The notes under the pieces were generated by a model, which was given only the letters and a program-made list of their open reading frames with translations, did no database searches and was not told the origin of the DNA. A stretch of 64,000 nt of DNA from contig JAANDG010000391.1 of NCBI GenBank assembly GCA_036852015.1, positions 62,001-126,000 of the forward strand. Direction: 5' to 3'. Shown one piece after another: positions 33,899 through 46,097 of the stretch. The translations under genes and the position numbers were made by a program. Source of the stretch: Pelodera strongyloides. Taxonomy: Eukaryota; Nematoda; Chromadorea; Rhabditida; Rhabditidae. The stretch's first letter is position 1; each line of letters opens with the position of its first letter.

Positions 33899-36806
33899 AT
33901 GTGGCTCGATCTGTACAATCTGCACTTTGTCCTCGGCTATGTCAATCTATTTCTAGCGGTGATACTCAACTCTTTTTTGATTTACTTGATTAAATACGAA
34001 ACGATATCGGCCCTAGGCAGTTACCGCCACCTACTAACGCTGATGAGTGCCTACGAGATAAACTATTCCGTGGCGCATGCGATTACGTCGCCAGTGGGTT
34101 TTCTTGTAAATTTGTAACATGTGAAATTTTCTCCCACATTTCGGGCAGGATGACTGCGTGCCAGTGAATAGGTCGAAAAGACCAACCACTGTAAGTACTA
34201 AATGGTAACGGACATGTATATGATTGGGAAATGCATTATAGTAACGGACCTCTATAAATTAGTAGGCATGCTCGCATACCTGCAAGGTTCGTCTTCAGTA
34301 TGCAAGTTAGGTATCCCGACTTTAGGTGATCTACACGACAGAAGCATTTTTGTTCGTATTCATCGATGGGTTTATCGTGCGTCGTCTGGATACTACTGTC
34401 GCTCAGTTGCTTCAAGTTTACATAGAGTCTTGCTATGCGGCAACGATGGTGATATTAACACTGCACTTTGTCTATCGATATATTAATGTTTGCAAGTATG
34501 AATGTGGAGTTGTACGGTATAATTGTTAGAAATGCGCCTCATTGGAACTAGGGGATAGAGCGACCTCGCCACAAAAGTGTCCGTCATGATGGCCGCAGGA
34601 TGTTCAGCCACGTTATTTGCAGCCTCTAGTCACGTGCTAGGCTTACACTTAGACGTAGTCTTGGGCAAGGGGATGACAAGGAGTCTTCATGGAGTTTGCA
34701 AATGAGGTGTAGCTCATTTAGTTGATTTTTTTAATTCTGATAAAAAGGGTGTGTTCAAAAATTGCTAAACGCAACAACCAAATAAGTTATGAGCGAAAGA
34801 GATGGCCGCCACAGCCGCTCCTCACTGCACCAGAACTGCTCGCAACATGAAAAGGTGATGTTGATAGATTTATTAGGTACACCGTCGGGTGGTTTTATTT
34901 CGCTCGGCATAAAATGAGCTATGATTCATTTGCTAACACTTTACAATGACCCTTTAACTCCATAATGACGTGGAAACGCTGGGGTTTCTGTGATTCCTGA
35001 TTGTTTGCAGTTTGTACCCTGTCCTGTGGCCAGCTTGAAGGACCGCGTATGGACAGCCTACAGTAAGCTAATCACCGTTATTTTTAGGAAACATCTCATG
35101 TTTTTATTTGAGACAGCACCGGGTATCCTATTTACGTCCTCTGTTATGCTATTCCTTATTGCCTTGTATGGCACGGTAGCGTGGGTGTTCTTTAATCCGA
35201 CACGTGAAAGGAGCGCTAGAATCGCCGAGCTAACAGGGAGAGTGTTTCACCTGAAGAGCAGCGAGATGGCCTACAGTCTGATAGAGTTCAAGGTTTGGGC
35301 AATTTAGAATGTTACGCTTCGTGTAGTTATCAGAGAATATGCTTTATTAATTATTGGACAATGTCCCACGTATAATCTCACAAGAAAGGTCTCTTTGGAA
35401 GTGCGTGGGTGGAAGGAACAACACAATTTATGTACCTCAACTCAATTACCAAGTAATAATGGTATAATATTTTCAGCATTCCCCCAACAAATGGGATCTC
35501 TTCGCCGTGTGCGGTATGGGAATACTCGCTTGCATATTCATGTTCTGCTTCTCTTGTATTATTACATGCGGCTTCCTTACTTACCGCGCTTTTTCACAAC
35601 TTCAGCATTTGTTTACGAAGAAAGTCCGTGAAATACAAGGACAATTATTCAAAAGTCTCATTGTACTGGTAAGGCTAATTACCGGTATAAAAACTTTTTT
35701 TTCACCTGAAACATATCCGAGATAAAAAAAAATGCATTCGAGAGGAATCGGCCTTCTCACAGGCGTTTTACCAAGCACACGCCCTATACAACAATATACT
35801 TATACAACCCCAAATTGGCCATATGGCAACGCCTTACAAAGGGCGTGCGAAACTTTGAGAACTCATAACTCGCTTCTAAAATACATTACGAAACATTTTG
35901 TTGTTTTAAGATACTCCTGAAGCTGTGCTCTTTCATATGGCGTCGTCCCTTTGCTCAAGTTCCGCCATCACCGCGTGTGGTTTCCTTGCGAGACATTCTA
36001 GGCCTAGAGCGCATGCGGCAATTAAAAAGGGATCCTATATAGAAGAACACATATGGTGTTTTTCGCGGTTGTGTCGGGAGCGCGCTGTATTCAAAGAACA
36101 CACGAATAAAACCAGGAGAAAGCAGCTGCTCGTAGTTTCTCCCGATTGGTTTACATATAAGCTAAATCGTTTCTAGTCTCTGGTGCCGATCGTCACAATT
36201 TACTTACCTTGTGTTGTGGTATTCTATGGTCCGACCTTTGGCCTGGGCGTGCATGAAAATGGTCTATGGCTGCAAATACTTGCTTCAATGAACCCAGTTA
36301 TCGATCCTATTGTCGTGATATACTTTATTGGTGAGAAGAACTGTAATTTAGTCGTTGTCTATGGACTAAGACAAAGGTATCTGAAATTCAAAAATTCGGA
36401 AACCCTACCTTTCCCGGCACCCTGACTATTGTTGTGTTAACAAGCTCGAGAAACAGAAAAAAAAGAGAAATAAAAATGAAAATAAAATGTTATGAGTAAG
36501 AGTAAATACAAGGAAGGACAACATTAACTAGTAAAACTAAAAAAAGGACAACATTAACTAGTTAATAAATAGTTAAGTCTTATAGGAAGGAAGCGAGCCC
36601 TGATCGTTGTCCCATTGGTGACAATTATCAGGGTTCATGTTTGTTCAGGAGACTATCGTAAAGCGACTTCGCGTATTTTTCGTCGTCATATTCTTCGGCA
36701 AAATATCGTTTTGCCTGAAGGAACGAATGCGTCTTCTAGAACTAAAGGCACCACGACAACTATGTCAATAAGCCGCCAATTTGCACAACTTACTACTAGA
36801 TACTAG
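33899..36806 (+). CDS. Str/Srj-type seven-transmembrane chemoreceptor, copy B
   Basis: Six exons: 33899-34093, 34326-34495, 35088-35292, 35477-35668, 36177-36330, 36649-36806; 357 residues, with the same exon lengths as copy A except the last. Contains LGSYRHLLTLMSAYEINYSV, LHFVYRYINVC, FCFSCIITCGFLTYRAF and PVIDPIVVIYFIG before GDYRKA. All junctions are GT-AG and in phase. Intron 2 shares with copy A the stretch CAAAAATTGCTAAACGCAAC and GTTTTATTTCGCTC, showing that A and B arose by a recent segmental duplication including introns. Ligand unknown; these receptors usually act in chemosensory neurons. Confidence 0.9.
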
Positions 36807-37589
36807 TAGAAAGTTAGGTAGATTGGAGTATTTTAGTTTTAGGAGTGCACCTTGTTATCATTGTTTTCTGTTGGTTTCTCAGTGAATTTCTATGTGGCTT
36901 TGGTGCCAATCTTTTCGAGTGTCTCGTTCTTTTCTTACGTCGCCACTGTGTGAAGTAGATCATTTTTTTTGAACTAGGGCAGACCCCATTTTTTGAGGTA
37001 ACAATACAATATCGCCCACATATCATACGATCGCGGCAAATATTTGCAAAACTTAATGCCTGACGCCATTGCCTATACAGTACGCTTGATTTCCATTGTT
37101 TTGCTATCAAATCACCTGAGGCGGTATTCACCACTCAAGGATAAACAATTCTCTAGAGACAAAACCTTTGGAACGCATTTTTCGGGAAGGAGAGTGAGTG
37201 GTGAATGCAAATTTTGTGACATAATCCCGCTTTCTAGATAAATTTTCTCCGAGAGACAGTTTTCTCCAGGGGTAAACGGAGTGGTGAATACGGCCTCTGT
37301 TTGCTAATCAGCGACAACACGCCGAGTTATATCTCCTTACTTTTCATCATTTTATTGTGACGCACACCCTGTGGTGTTATTTAATAAATAAATAAATTGA
37401 ACCTGCGTCGTATGGGTGGCAGTGCACTACGACACACTTGTCTTTGCGCTATGGCGGACCCGGACAGTGAAAACTAGGCAACTCACCGTGACGTAGAAAT
37501 TCCTAAGAACTTGTCAAATAAATATTTAATGTCCATCGGTCAATTATTTTCAAGATGGAGTCGTAACAGCTCGAATATCTACATTTTTT

Positions 37590-37782
37590 CAATCTTATTA
37601 TATAAAGGAGAAGAGTTTGTCACGGGTTTGTTTTTATGTGCACAACGAAATCCCTTCATAAAGAAAAATTCTTCGATCGGAAGAGCATACAAAATCTTTA
37701 TCGCTGGCGAGATTCGAACCCACAGCAGCGCACAACCTCTCGATTCACAGTCCAACGCTCTACCGGTTGAGCTATGCTAGCT
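37590..37782 (-). mobile_element. tRNA-derived SINE-like element
   Basis: On the minus strand it starts with a tRNA-like head: A-box TAGCTCAACCGGTAGAGCG and B-box GGTTCGAATCTC. The acceptor stem does not pair, so it is not a tRNA gene. A tRNA-unrelated body follows and ends in CTTTATATAATAAGATT. A related copy, truncated at its tRNA head, abuts exon 4 of receptor D (47891-48073). Confidence 0.65.
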
Positions 37783-37978
37783 TATCACAAGAGTAACAAT
37801 CTGCTCTACATAGAGCCCTTCAATGGCAAATTTGCATGCTAGCAGTAGTCGAGTGGAGATCCAAACTGATTAGTATACGTTTCCACAATCAGAGACGTGT
37901 GAATGTATAAGTGGCACGGAAGAGAAAGAGACGAGAGTTAACTTTTTACGTTTTAGCAATTCTTTTTTTAAATAGGGA

Positions 37979-38041
37979 AACAATCGGCCGAAGGCCGATT
38001 CCTCCAGTCGGAGAAGAGCCCGTAGGGCTCTTCGAACGGCT
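37979..38041. repeat. Pair of triloop hairpins
   Basis: AATCGGCC-GAA-GGCCGATT and GAAGAGCCC-GTA-GGGCTCTTC, two perfect stems with GNA loops within 63 bp. Same design as the GGCC-TTC-GGCC hairpins in SREBP intron 1. Confidence 0.75.
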
Positions 38042-38174
38042 GGTAATTCTAATACTTCTGTCATAATGGAACACCCGCTTTCTACCTGTAAATTCGCACG
38101 TCCATGCTACAAATACAAAAGATCCAACATTTACAGTAGGGTGATCAAAGTACATTCTCATTATTTTTTTCTTT

Positions 38175-38594
38175 TAAAGGGACAGGCCCACCGATATAAA
38201 CCTACGATTATTATTTGTTTATAATTCATAAAAAGGGTATTTATTATAATATATACAAACTAAATATTATTCAGATTCACCATGGGGAAGTTTTTCCTAC
38301 GAGCTTTCCTTACAGAAGGTATCGTAGACAGGTTATTTGCATAGTCATTTTCATACACACCTTTGTCGGAAAGGGAAGTTAAGTCGTTTGCATATCCACA
38401 TCAAAGGTGTGTATGCAAATGATTGTGCAAATGACCTGTCTACGGTACCTTCTGTAAGGAAAGCTCACAGGAAAAACTTCCCCATGGTGAAACTGAATAA
38501 TATTTAGTTTGTATATATTATAATAAATACCCTTTTTATGAATTATGAACAAATAATAAACGTAGGTTTATATCGGTGGGCCTGTCCCTTTAAA
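38175..38594. repeat. 420-bp palindromic MITE
   Basis: Starts TTTAAAGGGACAGGCCCACC and ends with its reverse complement. The arms match almost continuously (for example ATATAAACCTACG, CCATGGGGAAGTTTTTCCT and CTTACAGAAGGTA) up to a short centre. No coding potential. Located about 0.9 kb before receptor C. Confidence 0.85.
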
Positions 38595-39013
38595 CGAGAA
38601 AAAAATGAAAAAAAAGTAAGTGATCCCGGTTGAGTTTCCTCTCAGGTGACCGCGTCAATTAGCATGATAATTAGTAATTAATTAAATAATTAATGTTTTG
38701 TGTATTGGATGGAAAACTGTATTTAGCCCAGATGTGAATGTTGTCTTCCAGTAAACATTAAAAAAAAACAGGAAGTAGTCCCTGCTAATTTATTCTTTTA
38801 CTGACAGTGAGGGTGCTAGCAGGTGATTCTGACTAAAAAATCTAAAAACATACTCCCCTTAGAACGCGTACCTTTCGTCAGTTGGCATCCTTACTTGTTC
38901 CTATTTATAATTGTTTGTTTCTTTGTATAACAATCAATTTAAAAGTTGAAAATGTGCTTGAACACTTGCTTTTTTATATATTTTCGTTTCAATTCGTACA
39001 CAAGTACATAATC

Positions 39014-39110
39014 GGTCACACGGTTGTAGCTCGAGCTCCCACACTTGTATGCTACATTTTTGTTGAGTGATGTAGTCACTGAGTATAAAATGTATGAACA
39101 TTGTTACTGA
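39014..39110 (+). promoter_or_regulatory. Conserved upstream block of receptor C
   Basis: GGTCACACGGTTGTAGCT, CCCACACTTGTATGCTAC, GAGTGATGTAGT and TATAAAATGTATGAACATTG, 504 bp before the ATG. The last two words match the block at 43840. Regulatory role inferred only. Confidence 0.45.
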
Positions 39111-39517
39111 AGTTTGTGTCATTGTGCTAACTTGTACTGGAGGCAAGGCCAGGTTGCGTATCTTGGTTTGCGAGTATCTTCTTTTATGTAACATTTTTTT
39201 TACTTTTTGTTCATAACAACATTATTCGTGGAGCTGTGAGTTTATTATTGTAGAAAGACTCGCACAAATATTGTCATGTAGTTAGGAGAACGCGTCTGGA
39301 ACAAAAAATTTTCGTGTTCGCGCGCTTCTGGCACTCCCGTGACCAACAGACCACCCAGAGCGGATGGTCTGGTAGTCTGATCACTATGATATAGCTGGGC
39401 GGTCACTCCTGGACGCCCCTCTTTTTTTTGAGCTTCCGGCGATCTTTGTGGAATGTTTCGCGTTGTTCTTTTGCTCCTATAAATGCTTCGTTTTGCTTTA
39501 ACTGAAAGCTACTTTAG

Positions 39518-42293
39518 ATGTGGTTTGATCTCTACAATATGCACTTTGTACTCGGCTATGTCAACCTATTTCTAGCGGTAATACTCAACTCTTTTCTGAT
39601 TTACTTGATTAAATACGAAACGATATCGGCCCTAGGCAGTTACCGCCACCTACTTACGCTGATGAGTGTCTACGAGATAAACTACGCCGTGGCGCATGCG
39701 ATTACCTCACCAGTGAGTTTTTTTAAAGGACTTTTTGGTAGGACAGCGGGTTAGAACTCTACTCTCACTCTGTAGCTGTGTACCGCTGTTTGCATGGAGA
39801 TATCCATTGGTTGGACACCCGAAAAATCCGCGCAGTTACATTTGTTACATCCGGCGAGGGAATCGTCGGCGATCCCTCCTGTCCTTAGTCCGAAGAAGTC
39901 GAGCAATTTATAATCTGGAACTCGTCGCCTGTGCTCAAGACTTCTGCGGGAAATGTCATAAGCAGGCCATGTATTTGAACTTTGAACTCCCTCGAATAAA
40001 GGTAGCGTGCGCTCTTGAAGCGTAAAAGAAATTTTAATTTTTAAATTTTATTTGTACCACCTTACTTCTTGAGAATTACGTGTTTCTTTCATATGAGGAC
40101 CTAGTTTCTGGCGACGTTTGTCAGTATTCGGTAGTTCAGGGACAGTTGAGTTTCCCGGACATATTCAAGGGATTTCTCTATGATGTCTTATGGAATGATC
40201 TGTTTGGGCGGACATACTATCTTAGATAATTAGCCTACATTTCATGTTCAGGTAATCTACACCACGGACTCATTTTTCTTCGTTTTCATCGACGGGTTTA
40301 TCGTACGCCGTCTCGATGCAACTGTCGCTCAGTTGCTCCAAGTTTACATAGAATCATCCTACGCGGCAACGATGGTGATATTAACACTGCACTTTGTGTA
40401 TCGATATGTTAATCTTTGCAAGTGAGACGGTTTTTGAAAGTACGCGTTGTCAGATGTATGTGTAGTTTATTGACGATACGTAATTAAATTCCCGCGCTTC
40501 AGAATGCAGCATATTGAATCTAAGGTAACCCTAAGACACCGAGCTTCAGAAAGCAGCATACTGGCATCGGACCAAACTAGAAGAAAAAATATACTTATAT
40601 GAGCAACTTATGGATAACTGGATCGAGAACCCATCGCCGTTATTTTCAGAAAACACCTCATGTTTTTATTCGAGTCAGCATCGGGTATCTTACTTACTTC
40701 GTCTGTAATGCTATTTCTTGTTATTTCATGGGGTACTGTAGCCTGGGTATTCTATAACCCAACACACGAAAGGAGCGCTAGAATGGCAGAGATCACCGAG
40801 AGAGTGTTTCATCTGAAGAGTAGCACGATCGCCTACAGTTTCATAGAGTACAAGGTATGTTATTATGGCTGGGCATCGTTGTTAGTATTTATCGTATTTT
40901 TTTCTGATTGTGAGTACGAGACTGAGCTTTTCACGCTGGACGAATGACAATGTTTACTATCAAAACGCATTCGTTCGTTGTCAAATACAGTGACGAAAAG
41001 TTGGGTTTCAGGCGCGCAGCGGGCAAATGTGTAGCCGCGTCAGCGGGAAAATATTGCAAATTTGCATTGAAAAATTCGAGACACAGAGAAACCTCTTTTT
41101 TTTTGCGTCTCCGCCTTTCCCATGTTAAAAAGCCATTTCTTTATTTCACGCATTTGCGCGCTGTGTGCCTGAGAACGTAGTAGAACGCGATGACACCATG
41201 TAATTGTCGCGCTCGTTCTCAGTGTTCCTTGCCTCGATAATAATAATTCATTTTCAGCATTACTCCACCAAGCAATGGGATCTCTTCGCCGTGTCTGGTA
41301 TGGTAATCATCGGTTGTATCTGCATATTCTGTTTCTCATGTATTATCGCTTGCGGACTGCTAACTTACCGCGCCTTTTCACAACTTCAGCATTTGTTCAC
41401 GAAGAAAGTTCGGGAAATCCAAAGGCAATTGTTCAGAAGTCTCATTGTGCTGGTAAGGCTAATTATCGAATTATTTCGAGTTGATACACAGAGCTATGTC
41501 CATATTGCGCGGTGCAAGCATGACGAATTTCTTCTAAGTGAATACTACGTTCTCAGGCGCGCTAACCGCGTCCGCGGAAAAGTTATGGCTTTTTACGTGG
41601 GAAAGGCGGATACGCAAAAAAGAGGTTCCTATGTGTTTCGAATTTTTCAATGCAAATGTGCAACCTTTTACGCATTCAAGTATTTCTAGTGTCTCGTGCC
41701 ACTTCTCACAATTTACTTACCATGCGTCGTTATATTCTATGGTCCAGCTTTTGGTTTTGGTGTTTACCAGAACGGTATATGGCTACAAATACTTGGCTCA
41801 ATGAATCCAGTTATCGACCCAATTGTGGTGATATACTTTATCGGTAAGCCAACGGATCTATCGAAAAAAAAATCCGTACTGTACTAATAATATTCGTCCG
41901 AACGGCCTCATATTACCTTATCTGACAGGGAAATCGAGCCCGAGACTTTGAATAGCACGTCCACCGCGTTAGGCACTGCGCTATCATAGCAACCAATTAA
42001 GTTCAGCTTAGTGACGCAACTACATATTTTGGTGGCCCTTGTCAGGTCGTGTAGGGTAGGAAACGAACCCTCACCGTTGCCACCTTGCTGGCGACGTTGC
42101 GAACTGAAGCACCTGCACCACAATTACAGGCGTCTGTTTAGGTGACTACCGGAAGGCGACTTTGCGTCTTTTTCGTCGTCATGTTCTGCGGCAAAATATC
42201 ATTTTGCCTGAAACGACAGATGCATCTTCTAGAACTAAAGGACCCACGACTACGGCTTTTACAGGCCGTCAATTAGCTCCACTTGGACAATAG
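39518..42293 (+). CDS. Str/Srj-type seven-transmembrane chemoreceptor, copy C
   Basis: Six exons: 39518-39712, 40252-40421, 40650-40854, 41258-41452, 41690-41843, 42142-42293; 356 residues. Exon 4 is one codon longer than in A and B (it starts HYSTKQWDLF). Motifs LGSYRHLLTLMSVYEINYAV, LHFVYRYVNLC, FCFSCIIACGLLTYRAF, YLPCVVIFYGPAFG and PVIDPIVVIYFIG are intact, and all splice sites are GT-AG. Two copies of the TACGTTCTCAGGC element flank exon 4, in introns 3 and 4. The second runs into the 3' end of intron 4. The protein is most like copy D in exon 1. Confidence 0.9.
41003..41180. repeat. MITE with TACGTTCTCAGGCRCGC termini, copy 2
   Basis: In intron 3 of receptor C, inverted ends GGGTTTCAGGCGCGCAGC and GTGTGCCTGAGAACGTAG. 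Oriented opposite to copies 1 and 4 (AGAAACCTCTTTTT complements AAAAGAGGTTTCT). Confidence 0.75.
41545..41673. repeat. MITE with TACGTTCTCAGGCRCGC termini, truncated copy 3
   Basis: Left end CTACGTTCTCAGGCGCGC and the body GTCCGCGGAAAAG, GCGGATACGCAAAAAAGAGG are present, but the right end is lost next to the acceptor of receptor C exon 5 (TATTTCTAG, 41689). Confidence 0.7.
41926..41996 (-). pseudogene. tRNA-like sequence (pseudogene or SINE head)
   Basis: Minus strand carries an A-box-like GATAGCGCAGTGCCTAACG and B-box-like GGCTCGATTTC at tRNA spacing, but stems are poorly paired. In intron 5 of receptor C. Confidence 0.45.
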
Positions 42294-43211
42294 TAAATAG
42301 TAACGTCAGGTATACCAACGAGAACCCAAAATGCGCCCCGCACCATTTCCGCACCGATTCGGGACACTCTTTGCGTCCCTTTCCGTTTCTGCGTTAGGTC
42401 CCATTTCGTTGCAGGGCGCCCCTTGGGTCCCAATATGTGCGACACACAACTCACTCTTCTCAGTGTTATGTAGGCGTGTTTATTTTTGGAGTATTTTTGT
42501 GCTAGTGCATTTGGTAGTGCATATTGCTATACTATTGTTTTCTATTCGAATTTCTGTGTAAGTTTAATGCCGCTTGAATTATTTTCAGGTAAAAGGTGTG
42601 TTTTAAGGACAATATACAATACATGTTCATATACTTCCGCCCTGTGCAAGAAAATTTTGTTTAGATTTCCCTGAATGAGAGGTGCATAAACAGGTGTGAT
42701 GCAAGTAGGTGAAAAGTATATAAGAGTAGTTAGATGTTCGAAAATTTACAACCCTGTTTCACCAAGAAATTTGCGGGTCCCAACACGCCAAAAGTGAATA
42801 CACGCCAGCAGAAAACACGGCTTTCTTCTAATCGACGCCGACCGGTTTTCTGGGAATTATTGCGTTTCCCTCTGTAGTGGGCATTTTTCTCTATCGGGCA
42901 GCTCGCTTTTTGTGCACCCCATTTTTTGCTTGAGTTTTAAACATTTTATTATTAGTTCCATGTGATGCTGTAATTTTTAAATGTCGATAGTTCCGCAAAA
43001 AATATGTTTTGCAAATTTAGAAGTCTTTTAGAAAGTTAGAAGTCTTGTTTCAAATGGACACAAAAAAAATCTATTTATTTCACCTTTTTACGTAATAAAT
43101 AAACTATACCGAAAATTTGCTCTCTCATTTTATCGAGCATATGTTGCTTGCTTTGTAGAACTAAGAGTCCCACTTCAACTTTCAATATTTAAACATCAAA
43201 ATAAGTATACC

Positions 43212-43460
43212 TAGGGTATCTAGAAACGCTAGCAGATATTGCTTTTTACATAAAACTTCACTTATGATTGAGCGAAATCCTGCTTTATTCCTGTAAATTT
43301 GTTGAAACAATTATGACATTTGTTTTAGTTTTTATAGTGCTCTTAAACACCTGTTTTGTTTGTATTATCATTTATTTATTCTTTGGTAATGACCTAATAT
43401 TGATAAAACTTGCGCGACTCATTTGGTGTCGTAGTAAATGTTATGTGATGTTATCCATAC
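43212..43460. repeat. Dispersed repeat shared with 23796-23912
   Basis: Matching words in the same order: ATTGCTTTTTACATAAAACT, TCACTTATGATTGAGCGAAA, AAAACTTGCGCGACTCATTT, GTCGTAGTAAATGTTATG. The copy here is longer, with about 90 bp more between the blocks. Confidence 0.7.
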
Positions 43461-43839
43461 ACATGAGACATGAAACAAGGTCAAAGACCCAACATTTTAA
43501 GTTAGTAATCAAAGTACAATCTGATTGTCAGAGTTCAACAAAAAACTATTTCGATATTTCCTCTCAAACCCTGTGGCCGCTTTTAATTATTTTGTGTTTT
43601 GGTGCGGGGTCTGTCTATCGCCTATCATAAATGTTCTACTAAAAAAAAATTGAAAAAAGAAATAAACACTGCTAGTTTATTCGTATTCCCATTTACAAAT
43701 GATTTTCCTTTATATAAACGTTTATGTATGGGCGTCACCATATATAAATATTCGTTCGCTACATCGTAAATTTGTCAGTACACTTACTTTTTCCAACCTT
43801 ATTTTTTTGTTTTACTTTGTATACAGGTTCACAGTAGTT

Positions 43840-43955
43840 GGTCACACTGTTGTAGCTGACAGTTCACACAAATTGAATCCTACTTTTTTATTATTAATGA
43901 TGAGTGATGTAGTACGTGTATTCAGTGAATATAAAATGCGTGAACATTGCTAATT
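43840..43955 (+). promoter_or_regulatory. Displaced conserved upstream block of receptor D
   Basis: GGTCACACTGTTGTAGCTGA, GAGTGATGTAGT and TATAAAATGCGTGAACATTG match the block before receptor C. It lies 2,258 bp before the receptor D ATG. Removing the 1,804-bp insertion 43989-45792 would leave about 454 bp, the spacing seen in A (388) and C (504). Confidence 0.45.
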
Positions 43956-43988
43956 GAAGCATGCCTAATACTGGGTGCATTGGGTTGT

Positions 43989-45792
43989 GGGGTTTCCAAC
44001 TATGAGGAAAATTTACCGTACCTTGGAAGTACACGAGAATATTTTCTTTCAATTTTTCATATTATATATGCAGTTTCGTGCAGAAATACGATTATTAACC
44101 CAGGGGTGGTTACCGTACTGTGGGGTGCTACCTAAATGGCATACGGGCGTGCGTCACGTGCGGTACGCGGTTTATCGATTGGTTACGGTACATTATATTT
44201 TAGGATTTGTTCTTACTTAATTTCTTTTTGTGTTGCTGATCTGTTGTTGTTATTATTCTTGATCTCGTGCCGTTGTATTCCTGTCACTACCAGTTATTGA
44301 GACTTTTCTATTTTGGGGAGTAGTCATCGGTACTAATAGTTCTACCTAAAACTACCCATTTTTGCTTTACTGAGTTGCTGTTGTTATAGCTACAAGCCGT
44401 TATTATTTGATTTGTACCAACGACTACCGTTTCATATGTTGAGTTTTGTATTGTTGTTGATTTGTTACCACGAGGATTATACTTCCCTCTAGTATTCATT
44501 TATTGTTATTATTTATTGAGCCGGTTCCACCAACATTTCAGAGTGCACGGAACTTCCGTGCCCAAATAAGTACGCGCTACTTGCGTTTTCACCAACATTT
44601 CAGAGCGCACGGAAGTCACTTGCGCACGGAAAGTTCCGTTACAAGTAAGGCTTATGTATGGGAAGAGAAACTTGCAGTCGAGAGTCGAAGTTTCTCCTTA
44701 GAGGCCATAATTTGTACTAATTTTTGTCAGTAGCTTATTTTTAGCTTACAATGAGGTTATACGAAATATACTCAATATTTGATTATGAATAATAACTTAT
44801 TTTTTGGTCACGTAGCATTGTTTTGTTATAATTTTAGTAAGAAATTGATCTAAAACAATCGGCAAGATATTTTCTGCTATAGCCTGTAACTGACACTGGG
44901 TGTTTTGTGAATACATTACTGCATTTTTTTTTTAAAGAAAACTAAGAATATCTTATAAAGCGAACTGGTAGAGCGAACTGGGGCATAACAAAAACTAAAT
45001 AAGAAAAATCACAATTGAAACAAATAGAAGTAGGTAGTTATTATTGAAAGCCGACAAAAACAAGGAGCCCTGTTCGAATAACTTGTTTTTACACATTTTC
45101 TTGTTTAACCCAGGTTATTTTCTTTCCTTAGGCTTTAGCATAGCAACGTCAATATGTTTCCCCGTCGGTGACCCTCCTTAATTTACGCTTACTCCGTACC
45201 CTTCCTTTGAGATATATCGAATGCAAAACTGAAAGTAGAAAAAATGCATGTTGTATGCAGTTTTGCATATTCACTGGCTAGCTGCCAGACCGTAGTAGCC
45301 ATCTTTTAGAAAACATCCTAATAACACGCGTAAATGTTGGAGAAAAGGCAAGTAAGAGTGCACGGAACTTCCTTTGCACGGTAGAAACTTGTGACAAGTT
45401 TCTCTCAGTTTAAAAAACTTGTGACAAGTTTCTCTCAGTTTAAAGTTCCGCGCGCTCTGAAATATTGGTGTAACCGGCCTGGTCTGTCTTGACGGCTCAT
45501 TCACACTTGTGACCCGTCACTTGTACTCTCTCCCCTCGATTGTTGTTCTTCGAACCGGCGGTGTGAGAAGCTAGTATAACCGACCCAGACATACACTCCT
45601 TGTTAATTTTGTTACAAATTTACTTGGCTGTCTAGTTGTGAAAGTATTGATTATTGATAAATATTTGTCATACCGGGGTATGTTTTGGAATCGTGCGTTG
45701 CATACGCCAGATAAATCACCTACCGATTCGTTTACTTCCCATTACTCGGTAGTATTGAGAGAATCACCCCGAATTTGGGGATACTTGGAAAC
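43989..45792. mobile_element. MITE with GGGGTTTCCAA termini split by a 1.65-kb insertion
   Basis: Left part 43989-44090 runs GGGGTTTCCAACTATGAGG to GTGCAGAAATACG. Right part 45747-45792 resumes CGGTAGTATTGAGAGAATCA and ends GATACTTGGAAACC. In the intact copy at 6748-6900 these two parts are contiguous. The intervening 44091-45746 is therefore a later insertion and includes the element at 44521-45477. Confidence 0.8.
44521..45477. mobile_element. 957-bp element with CCGGTTMCACCAAYATTTCAGAG inverted termini
   Basis: Left end CCGGTTCCACCAACATTTCA, right end CTGAAATATTGGTGTAACCGG-like. The phrase ACCAACATTTCAGAG is repeated at 44587, and CTTGTGACAAGTTTCTCTCA occurs twice near the right end. No transposase frame is visible, so it is non-autonomous. 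Confidence 0.75.
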
Positions 45793-46097
45793 CACATCAT
45801 TATTCATTCGGGTTTGAGTAGGTTTGACAATTTCGTATATTTCATAACTTTTTTCTTTCGTAGCTTGTAGTATTGGCGTTTTGACGATGAAGCGACAGGG
45901 AGACTAGAGCCTAGAACAAAGTTTTCTCGCTTTTTTTCTCATCTTCTCGCTTTTTCCCCATTTTCTCGCTGCTGGCGCGCCTCCGATATACTCCGACAAC
46001 GAGTGCTTGGACTCACTATGGTTTAAGCGGGCTCTCAAGTTACGCATTACATTTTTTTCCAATACATTTTGTTTGGATCAATTGAAAGCTGATTTAG

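Larger units (their letters stand above)
36807..39517. other. intergenic between receptors B and C
   Basis: No gene seen. Holds a tRNA-derived SINE-like element (37590-37782), triloop hairpins (37979-38041), a 420-bp palindromic element (38175-38594) and the conserved upstream block of receptor C. Paired phrases TGAATACGGCC and GGCGGTATTCACCACTC near 37121-37300 suggest another small inverted repeat. Confidence 0.6.
42294..46097. other. intergenic between receptors C and D
   Basis: No gene seen. After the C-type 3' flank (TTTAATGCCGCTTGAATT near 42565), it has the dispersed repeat 43212-43460, the conserved upstream block at 43840, and a 1.8-kb nested insertion (43989-45792). The last 300 bp is unique AT-rich sequence with CTCGCTTTTTCTCATTTTC-like runs. 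Confidence 0.6.
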
